Positions 51,531 to 60,861 are shown, counted from the stretch's first letter. The stretch: DNA of 64,000 bases from CAZGTQ01 sp964528575 (GCA_964528575.1 CAZGTQ010000053.1:11157-75156); one strand, 5' to 3'. Numbers and translations are program-made. Notes: generated by a model not told the origin, from the sequence alone.

Positions 51531-54401
51531 TCACCGCCCCTGGTCCGCCGCGCGCCCCGCGACGATCTCGTCGAGGAGCGCGCGGCGCGCGTCGCGGTCG
51601 GCGCTCGCCGTAGGGGTCCGCTCCACGAGCTCCCGCGCGTGCGGCTCCGCGTCCGCGAAGCGTCCCTGCGCGCGGTACAGTTCGGCCAGGCTCTGCAGGA
51701 GCGCCAGCGTGTTCGGGTGGTCGTTGCCCAGCGCCGAACGGTGGCGCTCGAGCGTCAGCACGAAGAGCGCCTCCGCCTCGTCGATGCGCCCCTGCGCGAC
51801 GTACACGGAAGCGAGGCCGTTCTGCGCCGCGAGCGTGTTCGGGTGCTGCTCGCCGCGCACGCGACGCGAGACGTCGGCCGCCTCGACGAAGAGCGGCTCG
51901 GCCTCGTCGTAGCGCTCCTGCATCTTGTACAGGCCCGCCACGTTCGTCAGCACGGCGAGCGTGTGCGAGTGCTCTGCGCCCAAGGACGCGCGGTAGCCCT
52001 CCAGCGCCTCGACGTACAGCGGCTCGGCTTCGCCGTAGCGCCGTTGGAGCATGCGCAGGTAGGCCGAGTCGTTCAGCGAGATCAACGTGTCGGGATGCTG
52101 CGGGCCGAGCACGCGCCGGCGTCCCTCGAGCGCCTGCTCGTACAGACGCTCGGCCTCGTCGTAGCGCCGCTCGAGCAAGTGGACGCTCGCGAGGTCGTTG
52201 AGCGCCCGCAGCGTGTCGGGATGGTCGTCTCCGCGCACCCGCCTGCCGCGGGCCAGCACGTCCTCGATCAGGGGCCGCGCCTCGCCGTAGCGCGCTTGCT
52301 TGCGATACACCTGCGCCAGCTCGTTGAGGGCGACGAGCGTGTCGAGGTCATCGGGTCCGTGCAGCCGCTCGCGCGTCTCGAGCAGGTCGCGATACAGCGC
52401 CTCTGCCTCGTCGTAGCGACCTTGGTAGAAGCGCAGGCGCGCGAGCTCGCCGCGCGTGCGCAGAGTGAGCGGCGCCGCCTCTCCCAGCGTGCGGCGCTCG
52501 ATCGCGAGCGCCTCCTCGAGGAGCGGCTCCGCGTCGTCGTAGCGCGCCTGGGCGCGGTACACCCGCCCGAGGTCGTTCTGCGACTCGAGCGTGTCAGGGT
52601 GCTCGCGCCCGACTCGCTCCCGCCGGTCCTTCCACGCGCGCTCGTACAGCGGCTCCGCGTCCGCGTACAGGCCGAGCGAGTGGTACGCCTCGCCGATCCC
52701 GTCCATCAGACGCGACCAGACGAGCCCGTCCTCGCCGCGGTACGTCTCGATCGTCGCCGCGCCGCGGTCGAGGAGCTCCTTCGCGGTGACCGTCTCGCCG
52801 CGCGCTCGGCGCGGGTCGGGCGACTCGAACAGGCCGACGAGGAACGCGTTGACCCGCTCGCTCGCGTCTCGCTCGCGCCGCAGCTCCTCGGCCTTGTCCT
52901 CGGCGACGCCACGCGCGGCGACCGCTTCGGCCGTCGCCGCCGCGAGCTGGACGTTCGTCGCCTCGACGCGCCCCTTCGCCTCCGCCTGGACGTACGAGAC
53001 GGTCCCCAGGCCGCTCAGCGCCGCGAGCAGGGCTGCCGCGCTCGCCACCGCGACGCCCTTGTTGCGGCGCACCCACTTGCGCAGCTCGGCGAGCGCGCCG
53101 CTCTCGTACGCGCGCACGACGCGGCCCTCGAGGAAGCGCTGCAGGTCCTCGGCGAGCTCGAGCATGTCGTCGTAGCGCGCCGCCCGCTTGCGGCTCATCG
53201 CCTTCTCGACGATCGCCACGAGCTCCGACGGTGCGTCCGGCGCCCGCTCGGCCAACGGCTCGGGCGGGTGCTCCTTCAGGCGCAGCCAGATGTCGACGAC
53301 GCTCGTCTCGTGCTCGGGCGGCGCGTACGGGGGATGGCGCGCGAGCAGGTGGTAGAGCATCGCCCCCAGGGCGTACACGTCCGAGCGCCGGTCCATGAGC
53401 GCGAGCCGCCCGAGCGCCTGCTCGGGAGACATGTACACGGGCGTGCCGAGGATGTCGCCGTCGAGCGTCTTGGTCGGGTCCGCGCCGGCGCGCAGCGAGT
53501 CGTTGCGGTCGGTCTGCACCCACGCCGTCGACTGGCGCGCCCCGGTGTCGCCGCTCTCCTCGTCCTGCGCGTACGCCTCGAGCACCTTCGCGAGGCCCCA
53601 GTCCATCACGTAGGCCTCGCCGAAGCGGCCGACCATCACGTTCGCTGGCTTGAGGTCGCGGTGGATGACGCCCTTGGTGTGCGCGTAGGCCATCGCCTCG
53701 CACACCTTGAGGATCACGTGCAGCGCGCGCGTGAGCGTCCAACCCTCGGCCTCGGCGTGCACGAGCGCGAAGATCGCCTCGAGGTCGCGTCCGTGGACGA
53801 GCCGCATCGTGAAGAAGACGCGCCCGTCGGCGTCCATCGCGAGCTCGTGCACCGGGACGACTCCGGGGTGGTCGAGCTGCCCGGTGACCTGCGCCTCCTC
53901 GAGGAAGCGCGAGAGCGCGCTGTCCTCGACGCCGACCGATCCGTCGGACCGCTCGGAGCCCAGCACGACTTTCATCGCGAGCGCGCGCCGCAGATCGGGG
54001 TCCCAGACCCTGTAGATCGCGCCCATGCCGCCGCGGCCGACCTCGCCGAGCAGGCGGTAGCGCGTTTCCCGCGGAGCGCCGGCCGCAGGCGTGCCGTCGG
54101 CCGGTGACTCGGCCCGGGTGCCCGCGACGCCGGGCTCCCCAGCGAGCGAGAGCCCGCGGTCGATCTCGCTGCCGAAGCGCTCGCGCAAGCGCTGCGAGAA
54201 CGAGCGTCCGCTCGCCAGCGCGCGGTGCACGCCCGCGACGCGCGACCAGTCCTCGTGCACGCGCTGGAGCTCTCGCGCGAGGTCGGGCTCGTCGCGGGCG
54301 AGCGCGGCGACGTCGACCGATGCGCCGGGAGCGAGGCTCTCCAGCCCGCGGGCATAGAGGGACTCCGCGCGGAGCCGGATCGGCGCTGTTCGTTCCTGCA
54401 T
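51531..54401 (-). CDS. Ser/Thr protein kinase with transmembrane helix and TPR array (kinase 2)
   Basis: 956 residues. The N-terminus (about 1-110) is helical, of the type found before planctomycete kinases (VAALARDEPDLARELQRVHE). The kinase domain has GRGGMGAIY (about 123-130), Lys144 in LAMKVVLG, IHRDLKPANV (Asp 249), VMDWGLAKVL with Asp 267 (DWG rather than DFG), then GTPVYMSPEQAL. A transmembrane helix lies near 447-465 (VAVASAAALLAALSGLGTV), then at least eight TPRs of 42 residues with YDEAEPLYxxALE..R..LG..HP patterns. The long insertion between kinase and activation loop (AYAQDEESGDTGARQS) is unusual. It differs from kinase 1 in its N-domain and in the DWG motif. Confidence 0.9.
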   Translation of the reverse strand: MQERTAPIRLRAESLYARGLESLAPGASVDVAALARDEPDLARELQRVHEDWSRVAGVHRALASGRSFSQRLRERFGSEIDRGLSLAGEPGVAGTRAESPADGTPAAGAPRETRYRLLGEVGRGGMGAIYRVWDPDLRRALAMKVVLGSERSDGSVGVEDSALSRFLEEAQVTGQLDHPGVVPVHELAMDADGRVFFTMRLVHGRDLEAIFALVHAEAEGWTLTRALHVILKVCEAMAYAHTKGVIHRDLKPANVMVGRFGEAYVMDWGLAKVLEAYAQDEESGDTGARQSTAWVQTDRNDSLRAGADPTKTLDGDILGTPVYMSPEQALGRLALMDRRSDVYALGAMLYHLLARHPPYAPPEHETSVVDIWLRLKEHPPEPLAERAPDAPSELVAIVEKAMSRKRAARYDDMLELAEDLQRFLEGRVVRAYESGALAELRKWVRRNKGVAVASAAALLAALSGLGTVSYVQAEAKGRVEATNVQLAAATAEAVAARGVAEDKAEELRRERDASERVNAFLVGLFESPDPRRARGETVTAKELLDRGAATIETYRGEDGLVWSRLMDGIGEAYHSLGLYADAEPLYERAWKDRRERVGREHPDTLESQNDLGRVYRAQARYDDAEPLLEEALAIERRTLGEAAPLTLRTRGELARLRFYQGRYDEAEALYRDLLETRERLHGPDDLDTLVALNELAQVYRKQARYGEARPLIEDVLARGRRVRGDDHPDTLRALNDLASVHLLERRYDEAERLYEQALEGRRRVLGPQHPDTLISLNDSAYLRMLQRRYGEAEPLYVEALEGYRASLGAEHSHTLAVLTNVAGLYKMQERYDEAEPLFVEAADVSRRVRGEQHPNTLAAQNGLASVYVAQGRIDEAEALFVLTLERHRSALGNDHPNTLALLQSLAELYRAQGRFADAEPHARELVERTPTASADRDARRALLDEIVAGRAADQGR

Positions 54402-54630
54402 GCGCTGCTCGCTGGGGTCGGGCGCGACGAGGGTAGCACTCGCCGGGCTCGTCGGCGGCTACGACGTCTCGGTCCTGGACGGCGTCCACACTGCCGCGCC
54501 CCGCGGCTTCTCGAAGGCTGAGGCCGGCTCGCGCTCGGTGGTCGAGGCACACGGCGGCGGCGCGGGGGAGCAGGGGCGAGCGAGAGTGCGCATGGGCGGG
54601 TCGTACGACGCGCGCTATCGTGGCGCGCGT

Positions 54631-55299
54631 ATGGCGCGTCCCCGAGCGTGGATGAGCTGGAGCAGCGGCAAGGACAGCGCCTGGGCGCTGCACGTCGCGC
54701 GCACGGCCGGCGAGGTCGACGTCGTCGGGCTCCTGACGACGGTCGACGAGGCGAGCGAGCGCATCGCGATGCACGCGGTGCGCCGCCGGCTGCTCGACGC
54801 GCAGGCCGAGCGCCTCGGGCTCCCGGTGCACGTCGTCGCGCTCGCCGCGAGCTCGACCAACGAGGAGTACGAGCAGCGCATGCGCGGCGCGATCGACGCA
54901 GCGCTCGCGGCGGGCGTCGAGGTGATGGTGTTCGGCGATCTCTACCTCGAGGACGTCCGCGCGTACCGCGAGCGCATGCTCGCCGGCACGCGGCTGCGCG
55001 CGCTGTTCCCGCTGTGGGGCCTGCCGACGGGGCCGCTCGCGCGCGAGATCGTGAGCGCGGGCGTCGTCGCCTGGACGACGTGCGTCGACGCGGAGAAGCT
55101 CGACGCGAGCTTCCTCGGGCGGCGGTTCGACGAGGACTTCCTCGCCGAGCTCCCCAGCGGCGTCGACCGCTGCGGCGAGAACGGCGAGTTCCACACGTTC
55201 GTCAGCGACGCGCCCGGGTTCGCGGCGCCGATCGACGTGCGTCCCGGCGAGGTCGTCGAGCGCGAGGGGTTCCTCTACGCCGACCTCGTGCCGCTCTGA
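54631..55299 (+). CDS. Dph6/DUF71-like ATP-PPase (adenine nucleotide alpha hydrolase)
   Basis: 222 residues from ATG 54631. MSWSSGKDSAWAL (Ser/Gly/Lys/Asp at 11-16) is the PP-loop of N-type ATP pyrophosphatases. VFGDLYLEDVRAYRERM and LFPLWGLPTGPLAREI are characteristic of the DUF71 family, whose eukaryotic and archaeal members make diphthamide. The end, GVDRCGENGEFHTFV, is the conserved GExGEFHT signature. Bacteria lack diphthamide in EF-G as far as is known, so the substrate in bacteria is uncertain; an amide-forming reaction with ATP is expected. It lies on its own between divergent and convergent neighbours. Confidence 0.85.
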   Translation: MARPRAWMSWSSGKDSAWALHVARTAGEVDVVGLLTTVDEASERIAMHAVRRRLLDAQAERLGLPVHVVALAASSTNEEYEQRMRGAIDAALAAGVEVMVFGDLYLEDVRAYRERMLAGTRLRALFPLWGLPTGPLAREIVSAGVVAWTTCVDAEKLDASFLGRRFDEDFLAELPSGVDRCGENGEFHTFVSDAPGFAAPIDVRPGEVVEREGFLYADLVPL

Positions 55300-55314
55300 C
55301 GCGCGCTCGGCCCG

Positions 55315-56082
55315 TCACGACGAGAGCTGCCGCTTCTTCTTCTTGCGCTCGTCGTACGGGAACACGACGTCGCGGTCGTGGCGCGCGAGCTCGTCGTCCC
55401 TGTCCGGGTAGTCGATCGTCGCGAGCACGAACCGGATGATCTCGAGCCGCGCCGCGCGCTTGTCGTCAGCGTCCACGATCGTCCACGGCGCGTGCTCGCT
55501 GTGCGTGCGCTCGAGCATCACGTCGCGCGCCTCGGTGTACGCGTCCCACAGCTCGATCGCGCGCTGGTCCACGGGGCTGATCTTCCACTGCTTGAGCGGG
55601 TCGCCCCGGCGGTCGTCGAGCCGCTCGACCTGCACCTGGCGCGAGATGTCGAGGTAGAGCTTCACGAGCGTGATGCCCGACCCGACGAGCAGCTCCTCGA
55701 ACTTCGGCACCTGGACCAGGAAGCGCTCGACCTGCTCGTCGGTCGCGAAGCCCATCACGCGCTCGACGCCGGCGCGGTTGTACCAACTGCGGTTGAACAG
55801 CACGAGCTCGCCCGCGGCCGGCAGGTGCGGCACGAAGCGCTGGAAGTACCACGTCGTCTCCTCGCGCTCGTTCGGCTTGGACGGCGCAAAGACGCGCGTC
55901 TCGCGCGGGCTCATGTGGCGCGTGATCCGCTTGATCGCCCCGTCCTTGCCCGCCGCGTCACGGCCCTCCAGGAGGAGGAGCACCCTCTCGCCCGCCTCGA
56001 TCACGTGCCTCTGGAGCTTCACCAGCTCCACGTGCAGCCGGTACAGCTCCTCCTTGTACGAGTCCTCTTTCGTCCGGCTCAT
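55315..56082 (-). CDS. ppk2: Polyphosphate kinase 2 (PPK2)
   Basis: 255 residues from ATG 56082. Walker A is GRDAAGKDG (about 40-48); FNRSWYNRAGVERVMGF is the Walker B region with the characteristic RSWYNRAGVE; the DDRRGDPLKQWKISPVDQRA lid and TIVDADDKRAARLEIIRF complete the family. This is the single-domain class of PPK2, which moves phosphate between polyphosphate and nucleotides, often with GDP/GTP or ADP/ATP preference that cannot be read here. A basic tail (ERKKKKRQLSS) follows. The gene starts inside the 3' end of the upstream Na/Pi cotransporter, which fits a phosphate-storage operon. Confidence 0.92.
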   Translation of the reverse strand: MSRTKEDSYKEELYRLHVELVKLQRHVIEAGERVLLLLEGRDAAGKDGAIKRITRHMSPRETRVFAPSKPNEREETTWYFQRFVPHLPAAGELVLFNRSWYNRAGVERVMGFATDEQVERFLVQVPKFEELLVGSGITLVKLYLDISRQVQVERLDDRRGDPLKQWKISPVDQRAIELWDAYTEARDVMLERTHSEHAPWTIVDADDKRAARLEIIRFVLATIDYPDRDDELARHDRDVVFPYDERKKKKRQLSS

Positions 56083-57736
56083 GGTGTTCCTCGATCGGCG
56101 GCGGCGAGTTGCCCGCGTCCAGCGTGCCCTGGACGACGTGCAGGGCGGCGGCGAGCTTCCAGGCGCGGCTGACAAGCCTACGGTCGTGTGCCAGCTCCTG
56201 CAGCGCCTGATTCGTCGCCGGCAGCGAGGCGCCCGGGCGCGAGGACAGCGCGACGAGCCGGCCGTGCTCCGCGTCGCGCGCCTCCTCGTGGCGGTCGTGC
56301 AGCGCTCGCAGGCGCCCAAGGTCGAAATCGGGCCCGTCCGTGCCGGCCGCGTCGAGCGCGGCGACCACGTGCGCGACGTAGTCGGCGGAGAGCGGGACGC
56401 GCTCGCGCGGGAGCGCCTCGTCGGTGTCGGCGTGCAGGCCGGCCAAGTCGCCGGAGATGCGCACCATCGTCCAGATGTGCTCGTGGGCGCGCAGCACGTT
56501 CGTCACCGCGCCCGCGACGTTGGTCGGCAGCAACGTGCGGTTGAGCTGCGTGACGTACTCCGCGATCGCGACGAGCAGTCTGCGCGCGGGCCGCGCGCGC
56601 GCTGCGAACGACTCGGCGCCCTCGATCTCGCGCGTCGCGACCGCCCGCGCGAGCGCGAGAACGACGCTCGCCGCCCGACGCATCTCGAGCAGCAGCGCCC
56701 GCGCCGCGAGCTCGGGCACCGGCAGCACGTTCGTGTCGAGGTGTCGCGGCCGCGCGGCGTCCTCCTCGGCCGAGCGGAAGCGGCGCTCGAGGAAACGGAC
56801 GAGCGCAGCGGACACCGGCCACATCAGCGCGACGCCGAGCACGTTGAACGTCGTGTGGAAGAGCGCGAGATCGGCCGCGGGCGTCGGCGCCGCGTCGAAC
56901 GCCACGTGCAGCGCCTCGATCCCCGCGAGGATCGGCACGAGCAAGAGGAGCGCGACGAGCCCGGTGCCCAGGTTGAACACGACGTGGAGCAGCGCGACGC
57001 GCCGCGCGTTCGACGTCGCGCCGATGGTCGAGAGCAGCGCGGTCGACGTCGTCCCGACGTTCGCGCCGATGACGAGGGCGCCGGCGAACGCGGGGGAGAG
57101 CGCGCCCTGCGCCCGCGCGGTGAGCACGATGGCCATCGCCGCGCTCGACGACTGCATCAGCATCGTGATCAGCGCGCCGAGCCCGACGCCGGCGACATAG
57201 CCGAGGACGCCCCACGACTCGATCACGCCGACGTCGAGCACGCTCCCGAAGTCGGTGAACGTGTCCTTCAACAGGTCGAGCCCGACGAACAGGACGCCCA
57301 GCCCCGCGAGCGCCTCGCCGAGCCCGCCCCAGCGCGACGCCGGCCGCACGAGCCGTAGCAGCATCCCGAGCCCGACGAGCGGGAGCGCGAGCGCCTCGAC
57401 GTTCATGCGCAGCCCGACGAGCGCGACGAGCCAGCCCGTCATCGTCGTGCCGACGTTGCTCCCGAACACCACCCACGCCGCCTGGCCGAGCGTGAGCAGC
57501 CCCGCGTTCGCGAATCCGATGATCGCGACGGTGACCGCGCTCGACGACTGCACGAGCGTCGTGATCAGCGCGCCCGCGACGAGCCCGCGGGCGCGCGTCC
57601 GCGTCCACGTCCCGAGCAACCGGTGCAGCGCCTGTCCCGCCGCGCGCTTGAGGCCGTCGGTGAGCAGCCCCATCCCGAGCAGCAGCAGCCCCAGCCCGCC
57701 CGCCGCGGCCCCGATCGCCGTCCAGCTCAGCTCCAT
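55958..57736 (-). CDS. Na/Pi cotransporter family protein with PhoU-like tail
   Basis: 592 residues. The two inverted-repeat signatures of the family are present: LVQSSSAVTVAIIG (Gln about 63) and LMQSSSAAMAIVL (Gln about 195), each beside a GSNVGTT or GANVGTT loop. About 8-9 hydrophobic segments end near 320, and a long helical, PhoU-like C-terminal domain follows (LLVAIAEYVTQLNRTLLPTN). It should import phosphate with sodium. The last ~41 codons overlap the start of ppk2 in another frame and read as low-complexity RGGREGAPPPGGP, so the true protein may end earlier in related strains, or the stop may have been lost by a frameshift. Confidence 0.87.
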   Translation of the reverse strand: MELSWTAIGAAAGGLGLLLLGMGLLTDGLKRAAGQALHRLLGTWTRTRARGLVAGALITTLVQSSSAVTVAIIGFANAGLLTLGQAAWVVFGSNVGTTMTGWLVALVGLRMNVEALALPLVGLGMLLRLVRPASRWGGLGEALAGLGVLFVGLDLLKDTFTDFGSVLDVGVIESWGVLGYVAGVGLGALITMLMQSSSAAMAIVLTARAQGALSPAFAGALVIGANVGTTSTALLSTIGATSNARRVALLHVVFNLGTGLVALLLLVPILAGIEALHVAFDAAPTPAADLALFHTTFNVLGVALMWPVSAALVRFLERRFRSAEEDAARPRHLDTNVLPVPELAARALLLEMRRAASVVLALARAVATREIEGAESFAARARPARRLLVAIAEYVTQLNRTLLPTNVAGAVTNVLRAHEHIWTMVRISGDLAGLHADTDEALPRERVPLSADYVAHVVAALDAAGTDGPDFDLGRLRALHDRHEEARDAEHGRLVALSSRPGASLPATNQALQELAHDRRLVSRAWKLAAALHVVQGTLDAGNSPPPIEEHHEPDERGLVQGGAVPAARGAGEAPEARDRGGREGAPPPGGP

Positions 57737-57788
57737 CGCCGGCGCCGGTGCGAGTGCGGCGAGACCCGACCGAGGCGGAACCGCGCGT

Positions 57789-58952
57789 TCACCGCGGCTG
57801 CTCCATCCCGATCACGAGCCGCTCATCGACGAAACGGATCGCCGCGTCGAGCGCCGGGTGGTCTTGCGCCTGGAGCAGCACGCGGCCGACGTCCTCGCCG
57901 ACGCCGGCGCGCTCGGCGACGACGTCTCCGGGCTCGATCTTGAGGAGCGTGTCGACGTGCGCGGGGTGCGCGCGCACTGCGTCGATGCCGTCGACGCGCG
58001 CGACCGTGCCCGCGCCCGGGTGCAGCACGACGACCGCCGTCGGGCGGCCCGGCTCCCGAGGCAGCTCCGGTTCGTCGCCGAGCTCGACCGCGCAGAACGC
58101 GTCCCACGGGTCGAAGCCGTAGGCGAGCTCGAGGCAGCGCATGATGTAGCCGCCGGGCGGGCGAAGCGCGACCTCGCCGACGAGGGGACCGCTCTCGGTC
58201 AGGAACAGCTCGAGGTGCGTCAGGCCCCAGCGGATCGCGAGCGTCTCCAACGCGTGTCGGTTGACCTCGAGCACCCGCCGGTGCGTGTCGGGATCGAGCC
58301 CGGCCGGCACCACGTTGACGTGCTTGGGACGCCAGTAGTACGTCGTGTTCGTCCACAGGATGCGCTTGTCGTGCACGAACGACTCGACGCTCATCTCCGT
58401 GCCGACGACGTAGCGCTCCGCGATGCGGCCGCGCACGGGCTGGCGCGGCACCGGGTCGCTGCGCACCTCGACGCCGCGCGAGCCGCTCGAGCGCCGATCC
58501 TTGAGGACGATCGGCCGGCCGAGCTCGTCGACGCGCTCGAGCTCCTCCGGCTTGCCCAGGTCGACGAAGTCGGTCACGGGCACGCCCCCGGCGCGCAGGC
58601 GCTGCTTCATCAAGAGCTTGTCGTGGCAGCGCAGCGCGACCGAGTGGGGCGAGCGGCGGGCGTGCAGCACCCGGCGGGCGTGCGACGCCGCGACGACGGC
58701 GGCCTCGATCGGCGCGATGCAGTGGGTGAAGGGCCCGTCGTCCTCGAACCGCGCCGCGATCTTGCGGACCGCCTCCCGCGTCGCGGGGAAGGGCGCGACC
58801 TCGAGGCGCACCCCGCGCGGCGCCACCTGCGGCGGCTTCTCCATCCACAGGGCGAACGGGATGCCCCGGCGCTTCAGCGCGGCTTCGAGGCCGGCGCGGC
58901 GGCCGAGGACGAGCACGCGGCGGGGCGCGGAGCTCTCGCCAACCGGAGCCAT
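57789..58952 (-). CDS. ATP-grasp domain protein
   Basis: 387 residues. A Rossmann-like N-terminus (PRRVLVLGRRAGLEAALKRR) is followed by CHDKLLMKQRLRAGGVPVTD, the usual ATP-grasp entry helix. Then come PIVLKDRRSSGSRGVEV (ATP-binding loop Lys), IAERYVVGTEMSVESFVHDK (adenine-side strand), TESGPLVGEVALRPPGGYIM (metal-binding Glu and Arg) and a C-terminal lid. The order matches carboxylate-amine/thiol ligases such as those making dipeptides or carbamoyl-type bonds. There is no family-specific name I can defend. It lies just upstream of the Na/Pi cotransporter in the same orientation, with about 50 bp between. Confidence 0.84.
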   Translation of the reverse strand: MAPVGESSAPRRVLVLGRRAGLEAALKRRGIPFALWMEKPPQVAPRGVRLEVAPFPATREAVRKIAARFEDDGPFTHCIAPIEAAVVAASHARRVLHARRSPHSVALRCHDKLLMKQRLRAGGVPVTDFVDLGKPEELERVDELGRPIVLKDRRSSGSRGVEVRSDPVPRQPVRGRIAERYVVGTEMSVESFVHDKRILWTNTTYYWRPKHVNVVPAGLDPDTHRRVLEVNRHALETLAIRWGLTHLELFLTESGPLVGEVALRPPGGYIMRCLELAYGFDPWDAFCAVELGDEPELPREPGRPTAVVVLHPGAGTVARVDGIDAVRAHPAHVDTLLKIEPGDVVAERAGVGEDVGRVLLQAQDHPALDAAIRFVDERLVIGMEQPR

Positions 58953-59078
58953 GGGGGGTCAGAATAGGGCGCGACGGCGGTCGATGCTCGCGCCCCGCGC
59001 GCGGAAAACGGCGAAGTCGGTGGCCGCTCGGCGGCCCGCTCTGCGCCATCGAACCTGCGCTGCGGGAACACGCCCGTA

Positions 59079-59114
59079 GCTCCGACCGATCCGAACGACC
59101 CGACCGCTCCGAAA
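59079..59114 (+). repeat. Four tandem 9-nt repeats upstream of the TPR lipoprotein gene
   Basis: Four consecutive 9-nt units GCTCCGACC, GATCCGAAC, GACCCGACC and GCTCCGAAA follow the consensus G-M-Y-CCGA-M-M. They end 10 bases before the ATG at 59125. They could be an operator array or an untranslated spacer grown by slippage. Confidence 0.5.
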
Positions 59115-59124
59115 CGAAAGCACC

Positions 59125-60792
59125 ATGCAGATCCGATCCGCCCCTCTGACGCTGACTCTCCTCGCCGCGACGCTCGCGGGCTGCGCGACGACCAGCACCG
59201 ACCATCTGTCCGTCGACGCGCCGCGCGCGCAGCTCTTCCAAGGGCTCGGCGCGCGCACGCGGCCGATCTCGACGAGCTCGAGCGAGGCCCAGCACTACTT
59301 CGACCAGGGCATCGCGTGGATGTACGCCTTCAACCACGACGAGGCGATCCGCTCGTTCGCACGCGCGGCCGAGCTCGACCCCGACGCGGCGATGCCGTGG
59401 TGGGGGATCGCCCTGTGCGAAGGGCCGAACTACAACGACCCGGTGATGACCGACGAGCGCTCGGCCGCCGCGTGGGGCGCGCTGCAGGAGGCGCTCGCGC
59501 GGATCGAGCGCACGACGCCGATCGAGCGGGCTCTGATCGAGGCTCTGTCGCAGCGCTACGCGAAGCCGTGGCCGGAGGACCGCGCGGCGCTCGAGCAGGC
59601 GTACGCCGACGCGATGGCGGACGTCTGGGCGCGCTTCCCCGACGACGCGGACGTGGGCACGCTGTACGCCGAGGCGATGATGGTGCAGCGGCCGTGGAAG
59701 CTGTATTCCGCCGACCGCGAGCCCGAGGGTGACACGCCGACGATCGTCGCGACGCTCGAGCGCGTGATGGCGCTCGATCCCGAGGGCCCGGGCGCGAACC
59801 ACCTGTACATCCACGCGGTCGAGCCGAGCGCCACGCCCGACCTCGGGATCGCCGCGGCCGATCGGCTCTCCGACCAGGTGCCGGGCTCCGGGCACCTGAA
59901 CCACATGCCCTCGCACATCTACGTGCAGGTCGGCATGTGGGACGAGTCGATCCGCCAGAACGCGAAGGCGCTGGAGGCGGACGAGGCGTATCGCTCGCTC
60001 TCGCCCGACCAGGCCATCCAGCACATGTACATGACGCACAACGCGCACATGCTCGCGTACTCGGCGATGATGGTCGGCCGCGAGAAGGAGGCGCTGGCCG
60101 CCGCGCGCGCGATGTGGGCGAACGTGCCGAGCGCGGTGCTCGAGGGCGTCGCACCGTACGTCGACCTGTGGATGACGTCGGTGTACGACGTCCAGAAGCG
60201 CTTCGGCCGCTGGGACGCGATCCTGGCGGAGCCTGCGCCGCCCGAGTTCCTGCCGATCACGACGGCGATCTGGCGCGCGCACCGCGCGATCGCGTGCGCG
60301 GCGAAGAAGGACTTCGCCGGCGCCGAGCGCGAGAAGCAGGCGTTCCAGGACGCGAAGGCCGCGCTCCCCGAGGAGAGCGTCTTCGGGGACGACCCGGCGC
60401 ACGGCATCCTCGCGGTGAGCGAGCACTTCATCGACGGCGAGATCGCGCTGCAGAAGGGCGAGTACGACGCGGCGATCGAGCACCTCGTGAAGGCGGTCGA
60501 GGCCGAGGACGCGCTCTCGTACGGCGAGCCGCCGCAGTGGCTCCAGCCGACGCGCCACACGCTCGGCGCCGTCTATCTGAAGGCGGGCCGTTTCGCGGAC
60601 GCCGAGCGCGTCTACCGCGCCGACCTCACGAAGTGGCGCGACAACGGTTGGTCGCTCTACGGCCTGGCGCGCGCGCTGGAGGGCCAGGGGCGCACGGCCG
60701 AGGCCGAGACGGTCCGCGCGCGGCACGAGGCGGCGTGGGCGCAGGCGGACGCGCCGACGAAGTCGAGCTGCGTGTGCATCCCGACGACGTGA
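59125..60792 (+). CDS. TPR lipoprotein
   Basis: 555 residues. The signal peptide (LTLTLLAATLAGC) has a lipobox Cys at about 20. TPR-like helix pairs run from about 55 (AQHYFDQGIAWMYAFNHDEA, IRSFARAAELDPDAAMPWWG) to the C-terminus, including QWLQPTRHTLGAVYLKAGRF near 475. It also contains GSGHLNHMPSHIYVQVGMWD, with conserved His that many proteins of this TPR family share. The tail ends SSCVCIPTT, a CxC that could bind metal. Members are annotated as tetratricopeptide-repeat proteins of unknown role. It is divergent from the ATP-grasp gene; a 9-nt repeat array lies just upstream. Confidence 0.78.
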   Translation: MQIRSAPLTLTLLAATLAGCATTSTDHLSVDAPRAQLFQGLGARTRPISTSSSEAQHYFDQGIAWMYAFNHDEAIRSFARAAELDPDAAMPWWGIALCEGPNYNDPVMTDERSAAAWGALQEALARIERTTPIERALIEALSQRYAKPWPEDRAALEQAYADAMADVWARFPDDADVGTLYAEAMMVQRPWKLYSADREPEGDTPTIVATLERVMALDPEGPGANHLYIHAVEPSATPDLGIAAADRLSDQVPGSGHLNHMPSHIYVQVGMWDESIRQNAKALEADEAYRSLSPDQAIQHMYMTHNAHMLAYSAMMVGREKEALAAARAMWANVPSAVLEGVAPYVDLWMTSVYDVQKRFGRWDAILAEPAPPEFLPITTAIWRAHRAIACAAKKDFAGAEREKQAFQDAKAALPEESVFGDDPAHGILAVSEHFIDGEIALQKGEYDAAIEHLVKAVEAEDALSYGEPPQWLQPTRHTLGAVYLKAGRFADAERVYRADLTKWRDNGWSLYGLARALEGQGRTAEAETVRARHEAAWAQADAPTKSSCVCIPTT

Positions 60793-60861
60793 GCAGCGCC
60801 GGGTGAAGCGCGCGACGGGTGGGCTGCTCCGGCGGCTCGCCCGTCGCTCGTCGGTGCGCCG

